Made by a program: the position numbers and the translations under genes
Part shown: positions 7,273 to 14,999 of the stretch, in pieces
How the letters are laid out: every line of letters begins with the position of its first letter
How positions within the stretch are numbered: the first letter of the stretch is position 1
The notes under the pieces: model-generated
Told to the model about the DNA's origin: nothing
Databases searched by the model: none
The model's input: only the letters and a program-made list of their open reading frames with translations
Assembly: GCA_047518225.1 (NCBI GenBank)
Contig: JAKZRK010000303.1
Location: 1-23,424, forward strand
Source of the DNA: GCA-2731375 sp047518225
Lineage (GTDB): Bacteria > Pseudomonadota > Alphaproteobacteria > GCA-2731375
Reading direction: 5' to 3'
DNA: 23,424 nucleotides

Positions 7273-8699
7273 TGGCCAATCCGGATTGTTTGTACCTTGC
7301 CCCGCCGCCGCAAAGTTATCTGCCATTCTCCAGTCGGTTTTTTCATGGCCGCGACCAAATCAGCGACTAGGCCAATGCGATCCTGGTTGACCTGCAAGAT
7401 CCGGTCGCCCTTGCGGAAACGAAAGCGCCGGGCCGTGCTGCGCCGGGCGAGATCCAGAATGATAACGCCGTTTACGAGGTTGCCCAGGCCCATTTCCTCG
7501 GCCAGGGCAGGAGATAGATTGGCGACGGTGGCCCCCGCCAAGGGCTGGCGGCCATGCAGTTCGGTGATGTCACGGGGCGGTATTTCCGGGGCGGCGACAA
7601 GTTTCAGGGTTAAGGTTCTGGTATCTTCATTGCGCCATATATCAAGACGCGCGGCCTTGCCGATCATGCGGGTGCCCATGCGAAAATTCAGCGCCTTGGG
7701 CGAGGCCACGGCATGGCCATCGATGGCCAGGATCACATCGCCGACGGCCATGCCGGACCGGTCCGCCGGGCCATCACGGTATAGGCCGCGGACCATCACG
7801 CCACGCGGCCGCTTCATGCCCAGGGAGGCCGCGATATCGGCGGTTACCACCTGGGTCGCCGCCCCCAGCCATGGCCGCTGAACCTGGTGCCGGCCCGCTA
7901 TGGCGTTGGCCAAAACCGCACGTACCATAGCCGAGGGCACCGCGAAACCAATACCGTGGGAGCCGCCTGTTTTGGAATAGATGGCCGTGTTGATGCCCGC
8001 CAGCCGGCCATCCATGGTGATCAATGCGCCACCTGAATTGCCGGGATTAATGGCCGCATCGGTCTGAATGAAAAACTGAAAATCCGAGACCCCGATGCCG
8101 GTTCGGGCCAGGGCGGAAACGATGCCGGAGGTGACGGTCTGGCCGACGTTGAAGGGATTGCCGATGGCCAGCACCAGATCTCCCACTTCCAGGCTGTCGG
8201 AATCCCGCAGCTCCAGATAGGGCAGTTTTTCGGTCTCGGTCTGGATCTTCAACACGGCGAGGTCGGTACGTTCGTCATCCAATACCAGGGTGGCTTCAAA
8301 CACCCGGCGGTCCGATAGGGCCACCGTGATCTCGTCCGCCCCGGCGATAACGTGATGATTAGTAACGATCATGCCGTCGGCGGTCAGCAGCACGCCCGAG
8401 CCTAGGGAATTCTGTTGCCTGCGTCGCGGCCGGCTACCGCCGGTGCCAAATCGTTCGCCGAAAAATCGGCGGAAAAAAGGATCATCGAACAGCGGCGAAC
8501 GGGCCACCTGTTCGACCACCCGCCGGGTATAAATATTGACCACAGCGGGTGCTGCCCGTTTGACCAGCGGTGCGAACGAAAGCTGCACCTGAGCCTGGGA
8601 CGTGGGCACCACTTTCGCCGCCACGCCCGGGATCGGCGCGATAACCGCCGCCGCGAGCAACAAGATCAAGAACCGCGTCGATGCCGCAATTTTCCGCAC
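7269..8699 (-). CDS. DegP/DegQ-like (HtrA, Do-family) periplasmic serine protease
   Basis: A 476-residue HtrA-type protease/chaperone for envelope protein quality control. A signal peptide spans residues 1-28 with a cleavage site after 'PGVAA'. The trypsin-like domain holds the triad His116 (TNHHV), Asp146 (TDLAVLK) and Ser222 (NPGNSGGAL). Two PDZ domains follow, roughly 277-370 and 385-470. The start is GTG at 8699, with GAGGAAG eight bases upstream; an open frame continues upstream through the rplQ terminator and is not plausible coding. A basic insertion 'SRPRRRQQNS' sits before the protease core. It heads the chain protease-rarA-crcB-rluC and overlaps rarA by four bases. DegP, DegQ and DegS cannot be separated by sequence alone, but two PDZ domains argue against DegS. 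Confidence 0.93.
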   Translation of the reverse strand: MRKIAASTRFLILLLAAAVIAPIPGVAAKVVPTSQAQVQLSFAPLVKRAAPAVVNIYTRRVVEQVARSPLFDDPFFRRFFGERFGTGGSRPRRRQQNSLGSGVLLTADGMIVTNHHVIAGADEITVALSDRRVFEATLVLDDERTDLAVLKIQTETEKLPYLELRDSDSLEVGDLVLAIGNPFNVGQTVTSGIVSALARTGIGVSDFQFFIQTDAAINPGNSGGALITMDGRLAGINTAIYSKTGGSHGIGFAVPSAMVRAVLANAIAGRHQVQRPWLGAATQVVTADIAASLGMKRPRGVMVRGLYRDGPADRSGMAVGDVILAIDGHAVASPKALNFRMGTRMIGKAARLDIWRNEDTRTLTLKLVAAPEIPPRDITELHGRQPLAGATVANLSPALAEEMGLGNLVNGVIILDLARRSTARRFRFRKGDRILQVNQDRIGLVADLVAAMKKPTGEWQITLRRRGKVQTIRIGQ

Positions 8700-8744
8700 G
8701 TTGGAAGCTTCCTCATTTCGGCCGGGTACTACGACCCGCGAGAG

Positions 8745-8776
8745 CACAAATAACAAGGGCAGCCCAAAGGCTGCCC
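8745..8776 (-). terminator. Intrinsic terminator after rplQ
   Basis: On the minus strand a perfect 8-base-pair stem GGGCAGCC / GGCTGCCC with the loop TTTG is followed at once by the T-rich tail TTGTTATTTGTG. It lies 67 bases after the rplQ stop codon and 45 bases before the protease start, so it should close the alpha operon. The tail is interrupted by non-T bases, so partial read-through is possible. Confidence 0.8.
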
Positions 8777-8843
8777 CAGTTTGATCGCAATTCCCGGTCC
8801 GGCAAAGCACCATGATCAGGCCGCATTTACCAGACGGCAATAA

Positions 8844-9269
8844 TCAGGCGGCAACATCCTCGTCATCGTCCTCTGTATCGACGGGACCTGAATCCAATCC
8901 CTTGGCGTCCTCATCCCGGTCGATGAATTCAATATAAGCCATGGGCGCGCAATCGCCATAACGGAAATTCGCCCGAATGATCCGGACATAGCCGCCCTGA
9001 CGATCCGAATAGCGCGGGCCCAGAACGTCGAACAATTTGGTTACCATGTCGCGGTCGGGAATCCGGGCAAAGGCCAGACGGCGGGCGTGCAGATCGCCGC
9101 GCTTGCCCAGGGTGATCAGCTTTTCCACGATGGGGCGCAATTCCTTGGCCTTGGGCAAAGTGGTATTGATCTGTTCGTGCTTAATCAAGGACGAGGCCAT
9201 ATTGGCGAACATCGCCTTGCGGTGCGAACTATCGCGGTTCAGTTTGCGTCCACTTTTTCGGTGCCGCAT
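8844..9269 (-). CDS. rplQ: 50S ribosomal protein L17
   Basis: A 141-residue L17, which lies near the exit of the peptide tunnel in the large subunit. The opening 'MRHRKSGRKLNRDSSHRKAM' and 'SLIKHEQINTTLPKAKELRP' are diagnostic. ATG at 9269 has GGAG a few bases upstream. It is the last gene of the alpha operon, 53 bases after rpoA, and is followed by the terminator. The C-terminus ends in an acidic tail ('GPVDTEDDDEDVAA'), longer than the E. coli protein, as is common in alphaproteobacteria. Confidence 0.98.
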   Translation of the reverse strand: MRHRKSGRKLNRDSSHRKAMFANMASSLIKHEQINTTLPKAKELRPIVEKLITLGKRGDLHARRLAFARIPDRDMVTKLFDVLGPRYSDRQGGYVRIIRANFRYGDCAPMAYIEFIDRDEDAKGLDSGPVDTEDDDEDVAA

Positions 9270-9322
9270 GTCCTTACTCCTATGCTAACCCAAGGGCCTA
9301 TTACGCAATAGTCGCCAATTGG

Positions 9323-10339
9323 CTAGAATTCCGTTTCCATCTGCTTGGCCAGATCATCAATGTTCTCCGGCGGCCATTCGCTGACTTCCATGCCAAGGTG
9401 CAGGCCCATCTGGGTCAGCACTTCCTTGATTTCGTTCAAGGATTTGCGGCCAAAATTAGGCGTGCGCAGCATCTCGGACTCGGTTTTTCGCACCAAATCG
9501 CCAATGTAGATGATGTTGTCGTTCTTCAGACAATTGGCCGAGCGTACGGATAATTCCAACTCGTCCACCTTGCGCAGCAGGTTGCGGTTGATCCTGGGCA
9601 CCTGCGGCTCGAAATGCACCGGTTCTTCCCGGGGCTCCTCGAAATTGATGAACAACTGCAACTGGTCCTGCAGGATACGGGCGGCATAGGCGATGGCGTC
9701 TTCCGGCGTCACCGTGCCGTCGGTTTCGATATCCATGGTCAGCTTATCGTAATCCAGGATTTGCCCTTCCCGGGAGTTTTCCACCCGGTAGGCGATCTGG
9801 CGTACGGGGCTGAAAACGGAATCCACCGGGATCAGGCCAATGGGGGAATCCTCGGCCCGGTTATGTTCCGCCGCCAGATAGCCCTTGCCGGACTCGACCG
9901 TCAATTCCATGGACAGACTGGCGCCTTGATCAAGGTGGCAGATCACCAGGTCCGGGTTCATGACTTCGATATCGGGGCCCATTTCCAGGCTCGCCGCGGT
10001 CACCGGGCCTGGCCCTTCCGCCTTCAAGGTCATCCGCCGGGGCCCTTCGGTATGCAACCGGACAGCCAGTCCCTTGATATTCAGGACAATGTCCGTGACG
10101 TCCTCGCGAACGCCGGGGATCGACGAGAATTCGTGCAGAACCCCATCGATCTGCACTGAAGTTACCGCCGCGCCATGCAGCGATGACAGCAATATGCGCC
10201 GCAATGCGTTGCCCAGGGTCAGCCCAAAGCCGCGCTCCAAAGGCTCAGCCACCAGGGTGGCCTTGCGATCAGGGTCGTTGTCCGCCACAACGTTTAATTT
10301 GTTGGGCTTAATCAGTTCTTGCCAGTTCTTCTGGATCAC
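9323..10339 (-). CDS. rpoA: RNA polymerase alpha subunit
   Basis: A 338-residue alpha subunit. The N-terminal domain (about 1-235) carries the dimerisation and beta/beta' binding elements, including GFGLTLGNALRRILLSS and 'GVREDVTDIVLNIKGL'. The C-terminal domain (about 250-325) has 'LSVRSANCLKNDNI', where Arg266 corresponds to the E. coli residue that contacts UP elements, and 'MLRTPNFGRKSLNEIKEVL'. The start is GTG at 10339 (reading V/MIQKNWQELIKPNKL, as in other alphaproteobacteria) with GAGGA upstream. It sits 97 bases after rpsK, and that gap contains a compact hairpin at 10371-10385. Confidence 0.98.
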   Translation of the reverse strand: MIQKNWQELIKPNKLNVVADNDPDRKATLVAEPLERGFGLTLGNALRRILLSSLHGAAVTSVQIDGVLHEFSSIPGVREDVTDIVLNIKGLAVRLHTEGPRRMTLKAEGPGPVTAASLEMGPDIEVMNPDLVICHLDQGASLSMELTVESGKGYLAAEHNRAEDSPIGLIPVDSVFSPVRQIAYRVENSREGQILDYDKLTMDIETDGTVTPEDAIAYAARILQDQLQLFINFEEPREEPVHFEPQVPRINRNLLRKVDELELSVRSANCLKNDNIIYIGDLVRKTESEMLRTPNFGRKSLNEIKEVLTQMGLHLGMEVSEWPPENIDDLAKQMETEF

Positions 10340-10370
10340 GTCGTATCCTCGCGCTCGCCAACCGCCACAA

Positions 10371-10385
10371 CCGGGAATATCCCGG
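10371..10385 (-). other. Short hairpin in the rpsK-rpoA gap
   Basis: A perfect 6-base-pair inverted repeat CCGGGA / TCCCGG with a 3-base loop (TAT) in the rpoA leader, 31 bases before the GTG start. It is not followed by a T run, so it is not an obvious terminator. It could shape the rpoA translation start region or be an RNA processing site; no function is shown. Confidence 0.4.
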
Positions 10386-10436
10386 AATTTCTAAATCCTT
10401 ATTCGGCCGGCCCCTTGGAGGCGCCGACCGGCGGGA

Positions 10437-10826
10437 CTAGACTCGCCGCCGTTTGGGTGGCCGACAACCATTGTGTGGTATCGGCGTCACGTCTTTGATG
10501 AATGTGATGGTGAAACCCACCGACTGCAATGCCCTGAGCGCGGATTCGCGCCCCGAGCCCGGACCCTTGACGAACACCTCAAGGGATTTCATGCCATGCT
10601 CCTGTGCCTTCCGCCCGGCATCCTCCGCCGCCATCTGCGCCGAATATGGCGTCGATTTACGCGAGCCCTTAAAGCCTTGCGCGCCGGCGGACGACCAGGC
10701 GATTACATTGCCCTGCACGTCCGAAATGGTAATCATGGTGTTGTTGAATGTTGCATTGACATGCGCCACGCCCGAGATGATATTTTTCTTCTCGCGCTGG
10801 CGGACGCGTGTACGTTCTTTTGCCAT
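10437..10826 (-). CDS. rpsK: 30S ribosomal protein S11
   Basis: A 129-residue S11, located on the platform of the small subunit where it helps form the mRNA exit site. Diagnostic stretches are 'GVAHVNATFNNTMITISD', 'SSAGAQGFKGSRKSTPYSAQ', 'VFVKGPGSGRESALRAL' and the C-terminal DVTPIPHNGCRPPKRRRV. ATG at 10826 is three bases after the rpsM stop. The full length matches the family. Confidence 0.98.
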   Translation of the reverse strand: MAKERTRVRQREKKNIISGVAHVNATFNNTMITISDVQGNVIAWSSAGAQGFKGSRKSTPYSAQMAAEDAGRKAQEHGMKSLEVFVKGPGSGRESALRALQSVGFTITFIKDVTPIPHNGCRPPKRRRV

Positions 10827-10829
10827 TGG

Positions 10830-11204
10830 CTATACCGCTTTCTTTCGGCCGGCGATGGGCCGCGCCGGGCCTTTGCGCGTGCGCGCATTGGTATGAGTGC
10901 GCTGTCCACGCAGGGGCAAGCCCTTGCGGTGACGGATGCCGCGATAGCAGCCAAGATCCATCAAACGCTTTATATTCATCGCCACTTCGCGCCGCAAATC
11001 GCCTTCGACCATATAATCCTGGTCGATCACTTCACGTATCCGAATGACTTCCTGATCCGTCAACTCCGCCACCCGCCGCTCGTCCGGGATGCCAACCTTG
11101 GTACAGATGTCCCTGGCCTTGGTTCTGCCAATACCATGGATATAGGTCAACGAAATCAGGACCCTTTTATTGGTCGGAATATTTATGCCCGCTATCCGTG
11201 CCAC
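10830..11204 (-). CDS. rpsM: 30S ribosomal protein S13
   Basis: A 124-residue S13 from the head of the small subunit, where it bridges to the large subunit and contacts P-site tRNA through its basic C-terminal tail ('RTHTNARTRKGPARPIAGRK'). The opening 'MARIAGINIPTNKRV' and 'LTYIHGIGRTKA' are diagnostic. The start codon is GTG at 11204 with AAGGAGA upstream. It is the first gene of the alpha operon, preceded by a 277-base leader with a promoter at its far end. Confidence 0.97.
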   Translation of the reverse strand: MARIAGINIPTNKRVLISLTYIHGIGRTKARDICTKVGIPDERRVAELTDQEVIRIREVIDQDYMVEGDLRREVAMNIKRLMDLGCYRGIRHRKGLPLRGQRTHTNARTRKGPARPIAGRKKAV

Positions 11205-11481
11205 CCGGATTCTCCTTGTCTTTGTCCCGCATCGGGTCTTCTAAACCTGTATCCCCCGGCCGGCCTAATCCGCCCACCGGATCATCTAACAGCACCTACG
11301 TACCCATGCCCAACGAATTCACCCGCACCCAGCCTGTTTGCACCCAACCGCGTTAAAATGCGCGGCCCTGCCGGTTCGGAACCCGCCCCTGGGCAACCAC
11401 GGTCGGGCAGCCACATCGGCGGCAATCTCGGTGAATATAGAACATCGCGATCTAATGCCTTTTTCCCGCCAAGTCAACGTA
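11205..11481 (-). promoter_or_regulatory. Leader region of the alpha operon (adk-rpsM intergenic)
   Basis: This 277-base gap is the longest non-coding stretch in the window. It contains the promoter at 11450-11477, leaving an untranslated leader of roughly 240 bases before rpsM. Small inverted repeats are visible (CCGCG / CGCGG around 11345-11365, with an 8-base loop), but nothing that looks like a classified riboswitch, a tRNA or a conserved small gene such as rpmJ. A 30-codon minus-strand ORF starting near 11446 has no protein-like features. The length leaves room for ribosomal-protein feedback control. Confidence 0.5.
11450..11477 (-). promoter_or_regulatory. Sigma70-like promoter for rpsM-rpsK-rpoA-rplQ
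   Basis: The minus strand shows TTGACT (11477-11472) and TTAGAT (11455-11450) separated by 16 bases; reading the -10 as TAGATC gives a 17-base spacer. The -35 element begins four bases after the adk stop codon. Alphaproteobacteria commonly start transcription of the alpha operon between adk and rpsM with a TTGAC-type -35. The call rests on motif match and position only. Confidence 0.6.
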
Positions 11482-12132
11482 TTAACCAGCCTCCAGCAAC
11501 GCTTTCATCTGCCGGGTAACCTGATCTATCTCCGCCATGCCATCGACCGCCAGCAAACAGCCTCTTTCCCGGTAAAAAGGCAGCAGCGGCGCCGTCTGTT
11601 CATGGTAGGCCTTTAGCCGCGCCGTCACGGTCTCGGCATTGTCATCGGCCCGTCGATTGAAGTCCGTGCCGCCACATTTATCGCAGACGCCGGCCACTTT
11701 TGGCCGTAAATTTTCGTCATGATAGCCGGCGCCACAATTCGCGCAGGTGTAGCGGCCGGTGATCCGGCCGATCAGCAGGGCGTCTTTCACCTGCATCTCG
11801 ATCACCGCATCCAGGCGCAGTGACTTTTCCGCCAGCATCTGCTCCAGCGCCTCTGCCTGGGCCAAGGTGCGCGGGAAACCGTCCAGAATAAAGCCATTTT
11901 GACAATCAGCCTGATCTACCCGATCGGAAATGATGCCCACGACGATGTCGTCGGAGACCAGATCGCCCGCCGCCATCACCGCCTTGGCGCGCAGGCCCAC
12001 CTCTGATCCCGCCGCAACGGCGGCGCGCAGCATGTCGCCGGTCGATAATTGCACGATATTGCAGCTTTCCGTCAGACGCTGCGCCTGGGTGCCCTTCCCG
12101 GCGCCAGGGGGCCCCAACAAGATCAGCCTCAT
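11482..12132 (-). CDS. adk: Adenylate kinase, zinc-finger LID type
   Basis: A 216-residue adenylate kinase that interconverts ATP + AMP and 2 ADP in the cytoplasm. The P-loop is GPPGAGKGT at residues 7-15, 'STGDMLRAAV' contributes to the AMP site, and 'GFILDGFPRTLAQAEAL' follows. The long LID carries four cysteines, Cys130, Cys133, Cys150 and Cys153 in a CxxC...CxxC arrangement, predicting a structural metal site. E. coli Adk lacks these cysteines; they are typical of Gram-positive enzymes and known in some alphaproteobacteria such as Paracoccus. The ATG overlaps the secY stop by four bases. Confidence 0.97.
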   Translation of the reverse strand: MRLILLGPPGAGKGTQAQRLTESCNIVQLSTGDMLRAAVAAGSEVGLRAKAVMAAGDLVSDDIVVGIISDRVDQADCQNGFILDGFPRTLAQAEALEQMLAEKSLRLDAVIEMQVKDALLIGRITGRYTCANCGAGYHDENLRPKVAGVCDKCGGTDFNRRADDNAETVTARLKAYHEQTAPLLPFYRERGCLLAVDGMAEIDQVTRQMKALLEAG

Positions 12133-13475
12133 CGGTTACGGCCCCGTAATTTTGATTTCTTGATCAGGCCCTCGTATTGATGCGCCAACAGGTGGGACTG
12201 AATCTGGGACACCGTATCCATGGTCACGCTGACCACGATCAGCAACGAAGTGCCGCCGAAATAGAAGGGCACCGCATATTGCGACAACAACAGTTCCGGC
12301 AACAGACAGACCAGGGCCAGATACCCTGCCCCAACAACCGTCAACCGGGTCAGCACATAATCAAGGTAATCCGCCGTCCGTTTGCCAGGGCGGATACCGG
12401 GAATGAAACCGCCGTATTTCTTCAGGTTGTCCGCCGTATCGGCCGGATTGAAGACGATGGCGGTATAGAAGAAACAGAAAAATACGATCCCGCCAATATA
12501 CATGGCCAGGTAAAGCGGCTGTCCCCGTCCCAGCAGCGAGGTCACGGTGGTCAACCATTCCGGCCCGCCCTGGGCGGAGAACGAGGCCACGGTGACAGGC
12601 AGCAGCAACAGCGAAGAGGCGAAGATCGGCGGGATGACCCCGGCGGTATTCAGTTTCAACGGCAGATGCGTGCTATCGCCGCCAAACATCCGCTGGCCAA
12701 CCTGACGCTTGGGGTATTGCACGATGATGCGGCGCTGGGCGCGCTCGATAAAAACGATGAAGGTGATGGTCGCGATCACCAGAACGATCAGAAACAGAAT
12801 GAACAGGGTGTTCAGGGCGCCGGTCCGGCCCAATTCAAGAGTCGAGGCGATGGCCGAAGGCAACTGGGCCACGATACCGGCGAAGATGATCAGCGAAATG
12901 CCGTTGCCCACGCCGCGCGCCGTGATCTGTTCACCCAGCCACATCAGGAAGATGGTGCCGCCCACCAACGTGATCACCGTGCTGGCCTTGAAAAACATGC
13001 CCGGTGCCAGAACCACGCCGGCTCCGCCCGAGGCCGACATGCCTTCCAGGCCGGCGGCAATGCCATAGGCTTGCAGCGCCGTCAGAATAACAGTGCCGTA
13101 ACGGGTATATTGGTTCATCTTCTTGCGGCCCTGCTCCCCCTCTTTCTTCAACTGCTCCAAATGGGGCGAGACCGTGGTCAAAAGCTGCATGATAATGGAG
13201 GCGGAGATATAGGGCATGATGTTCAAGGCGAAGATCGTCATCCGCCCCAAGGCACCGCCCGAAAAGACATCGAACATGCCCAGGATGCCACCGCGCTGCT
13301 GCTCGAATATATCGGCCAGAGCGGCGGGATCGATACCCGGTATCGGGATATAGGTGCCAATGCGATAGACAATCAAGGCGCCCAATGTGAACCATAGACG
13401 CTTTTTCAGTTCCGTCGCCTTGGAAAAAGCGCCGAAATTTATGTTAGCCGCCAGTTGTTCAGCCGCGGATGCCAT
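12129..13475 (-). CDS. secY: Protein translocase subunit SecY
   Basis: A 448-residue inner-membrane channel protein with about ten membrane segments, the core of the SecYEG translocon. Diagnostic regions are 'RIGTYIPIPGID' at the end of the first segment, 'MPYISASIIMQLLT', the cytoplasmic loop 'ERAQRRIIVQYPKRQVG' and the loop 'LKKYGGFIPGIRPGKRTADY', whose arginine corresponds to the SecA/ribosome-contact residue in E. coli. ATG at 13475 follows a 111-base gap after rplO, and the stop overlaps adk (ATGA). Confidence 0.98.
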   Translation of the reverse strand: MASAAEQLAANINFGAFSKATELKKRLWFTLGALIVYRIGTYIPIPGIDPAALADIFEQQRGGILGMFDVFSGGALGRMTIFALNIMPYISASIIMQLLTTVSPHLEQLKKEGEQGRKKMNQYTRYGTVILTALQAYGIAAGLEGMSASGGAGVVLAPGMFFKASTVITLVGGTIFLMWLGEQITARGVGNGISLIIFAGIVAQLPSAIASTLELGRTGALNTLFILFLIVLVIATITFIVFIERAQRRIIVQYPKRQVGQRMFGGDSTHLPLKLNTAGVIPPIFASSLLLLPVTVASFSAQGGPEWLTTVTSLLGRGQPLYLAMYIGGIVFFCFFYTAIVFNPADTADNLKKYGGFIPGIRPGKRTADYLDYVLTRLTVVGAGYLALVCLLPELLLSQYAVPFYFGGTSLLIVVSVTMDTVSQIQSHLLAHQYEGLIKKSKLRGRNR

Positions 13476-13539
13476 ATTGTTCGTCCTTGCGGTAGCCTCG
13501 CCGTGTTTTGCAAGGCCGCCTGTTCAAATCCGGTTCACC

Positions 13540-13561
13540 GGCCCGACACCATGAACGGGCC
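13540..13561 (-). other. Weak hairpin in the rplO-secY gap
   Basis: A 6-base-pair inverted repeat GGCCCG / CGGGCC with a 10-base loop lies in the 111-base untranslated stretch before secY (13476-13586). There is no T run and no good promoter hexamer pair in the gap that I can defend. It may be chance in GC-rich sequence. Confidence 0.25.
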
Positions 13562-13586
13562 ACAAAACCGGCTATTTATCCCGCCG

Positions 13587-14114
13587 TCACTTGTCAGCCT
13601 CTGCCCCGCCTTCGGCCGCATCCGTGGCATCGCCGCCATTTGCGGCTACTTCCTTGGCCACCGTCACCGTCACGGTACCGCCAGCGCCTTGCACCGCCGC
13701 CACGGCCGCCGCCGAAGCACCCGCCACGGTGATCACCACCTTGGCGGTCAACTTACCCTGGGCCAAAAGACGCACCCCGTCACGGGCCTTGCGCACCAGA
13801 CCGGAGGCAATCAATTCAGCCACGCCGATCGGTTGGCCCGCGTCCAGTTTACCGGCATCGATCGCGGCCTGTAACCGGCCCAGATTGACCACCTGATAAT
13901 GTTTGGCGAAAATGTTCTTGAAGCCGCGTTTCGGCAGACGCCGATACAGAGGCATCTGGCCGCCTTCGAAACCCTTGATCGCCACGCCGGAGCGTGACTT
14001 TTGGCCCTTGTCGCCCCGGCCGGCGGTTTGGCCCTTGCCAGAGCCGATGCCCCGGCCCAGGCGCTTGGATTTATGGCGCGCGCCGGGATTATCGCGTAAT
14101 TCGTTCAGTTTCAT
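13587..14114 (-). CDS. rplO: 50S ribosomal protein L15
   Basis: A 175-residue L15, a late-assembly large-subunit protein with a long glycine-rich, basic N-terminal extension ('KSKRLGRGIGSGKGQTAGRG' at 16-35) that threads into 23S rRNA. The globular part begins around residue 70 and includes 'VVNLGRLQAAIDAGKLD'. The last 20 or so residues form an Ala/Gly/Asp/Glu-rich tail (from about 154) absent from E. coli L15. The ATG is three bases after the rpmD stop. Confidence 0.97.
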   Translation of the reverse strand: MKLNELRDNPGARHKSKRLGRGIGSGKGQTAGRGDKGQKSRSGVAIKGFEGGQMPLYRRLPKRGFKNIFAKHYQVVNLGRLQAAIDAGKLDAGQPIGVAELIASGLVRKARDGVRLLAQGKLTAKVVITVAGASAAAVAAVQGAGGTVTVTVAKEVAANGGDATDAAEGGAEADK

Positions 14115-14117
14115 GAC

Positions 14118-14312
14118 TCACTCCGCCGCTTCAACGCGGACCAGATGATGCACCTTGTTGATCATGCCGCGTACGGAAGGGGTATCCTCCAACTCGCGGG
14201 TCCGATGCATTTTGTTCAGGCCCAGGCCGATCAGGGTCTGCCGTTGCCATTGCGGCCGCCCGATCGGACTTCCGACCTGGGTTACCGTCAGTGTTTTTTT
14301 AGCTTTCGCCAT
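14118..14312 (-). CDS. rpmD: 50S ribosomal protein L30
   Basis: A 64-residue L30. The family pattern 'KTLTVTQVGSPIGRPQWQRQ', followed by 'LIGLGLNKMHRTRELEDTPS' and 'VRGMINKVHHLV', covers nearly the whole chain. It is encoded between rpsE and rplO as in most bacteria, but here it follows an 84-base gap after rpsE (14313-14396). That gap contains a small GGCGC / GCGCC inverted repeat close to the rpsE stop and no defensible promoter. Confidence 0.96.
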   Translation of the reverse strand: MAKAKKTLTVTQVGSPIGRPQWQRQTLIGLGLNKMHRTRELEDTPSVRGMINKVHHLVRVEAAE

Positions 14313-14396
14313 GGTTCGCTTTCCAGTGCGGCCTTACGCCTCGGCCAAATAGTTCAGTCACATATAAGCATCGTCGGCGCCATTAACAGCGCCCAG

Positions 14397-14984
14397 CTAT
14401 GCGTCCGCCGTTTCCACTACCGGCTCGGAAGACTCCGCTGCGTCCGGCTCCGGCCCGACGCCGCGGGTACGCCGGCCGATGATCTCGGCCACCTTTTTAC
14501 CCCTTTTAGCCGCCACCGTGCGCGGCGAAACCTGATTTTTCAGCGCCTCGAAAGTCGCCCGAACCATGTTGTAGGGGTTGGAGGAACCTTGGGATTTCGT
14601 CACCACGTCCTGCACGCCAATGCATTCAAAAACCGCGCGCATGGGGCCACCGGCAATGATGCCGGTGCCGGGAGGCGCGGCACGCAGCAAAACCTTGCCG
14701 GCGCCGTGGCGGCCGGTGATGTCATGATGCAGGGTCCGCCCTTCGCGCAGCGGCACGCGGATCATGCTTTTCTTCGCCGTCTCCGTCGCTTTACGGATCG
14801 CCTCGGGCACTTCGCGGGCCTTGCCATGGCCGAAGCCGACCCGGCCCTTTTGGTCTCCCACCACCACCAGGGCGGCGAAACCGAAGCGGCGGCCGCCCTT
14901 GACCACCTTGGCGACCCGATTGATATGGACCAGTTTATCGACAAACTCGCTGTCGCCCCGGTCCCCGAAGTCATTACGTGCCAT
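14397..14984 (-). CDS. rpsE: 30S ribosomal protein S5
   Basis: A 195-residue S5, involved in decoding accuracy and mRNA helicase activity at the entry tunnel. The N-terminal double-stranded-RNA-binding-like domain includes 'HINRVAKVVKGGRRFGFAAL' (residues 20-39) and VVGDQKGRVGFGHGKA; the C-terminal domain includes 'APPGTGIIAGGPMRAVFECI' and 'GSSNPYNMVRATFEAL'. The last ~20 residues (from about 176) form an acidic tail not found in E. coli. ATG at 14984 lies 15 bases after rplR. Confidence 0.97.
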   Translation of the reverse strand: MARNDFGDRGDSEFVDKLVHINRVAKVVKGGRRFGFAALVVVGDQKGRVGFGHGKAREVPEAIRKATETAKKSMIRVPLREGRTLHHDITGRHGAGKVLLRAAPPGTGIIAGGPMRAVFECIGVQDVVTKSQGSSNPYNMVRATFEALKNQVSPRTVAAKRGKKVAEIIGRRTRGVGPEPDAAESSEPVVETADA

Positions 14985-14999
14985 GCGGCTTTGCCTTTC

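Noticed and set aside
11341..11446. Small minus-strand open frame of about 30 codons in the rpsM leader
   Set aside because: No ribosome binding site, no similarity to rpmJ or any known leader peptide, and typical of chance frames.
10473..11519. Long plus-strand open frame opposite rpsK and rpsM (348 codons)
   Set aside because: It is the antisense image of two certain ribosomal protein genes and their leader, composition-driven, with no domain-like content.
12177..13397. Plus-strand open frame of 406 codons opposite secY
   Set aside because: Very rich in Gln, His, Arg and Gly, as expected of the complement of membrane-protein codons; secY on the other strand is unmistakable.
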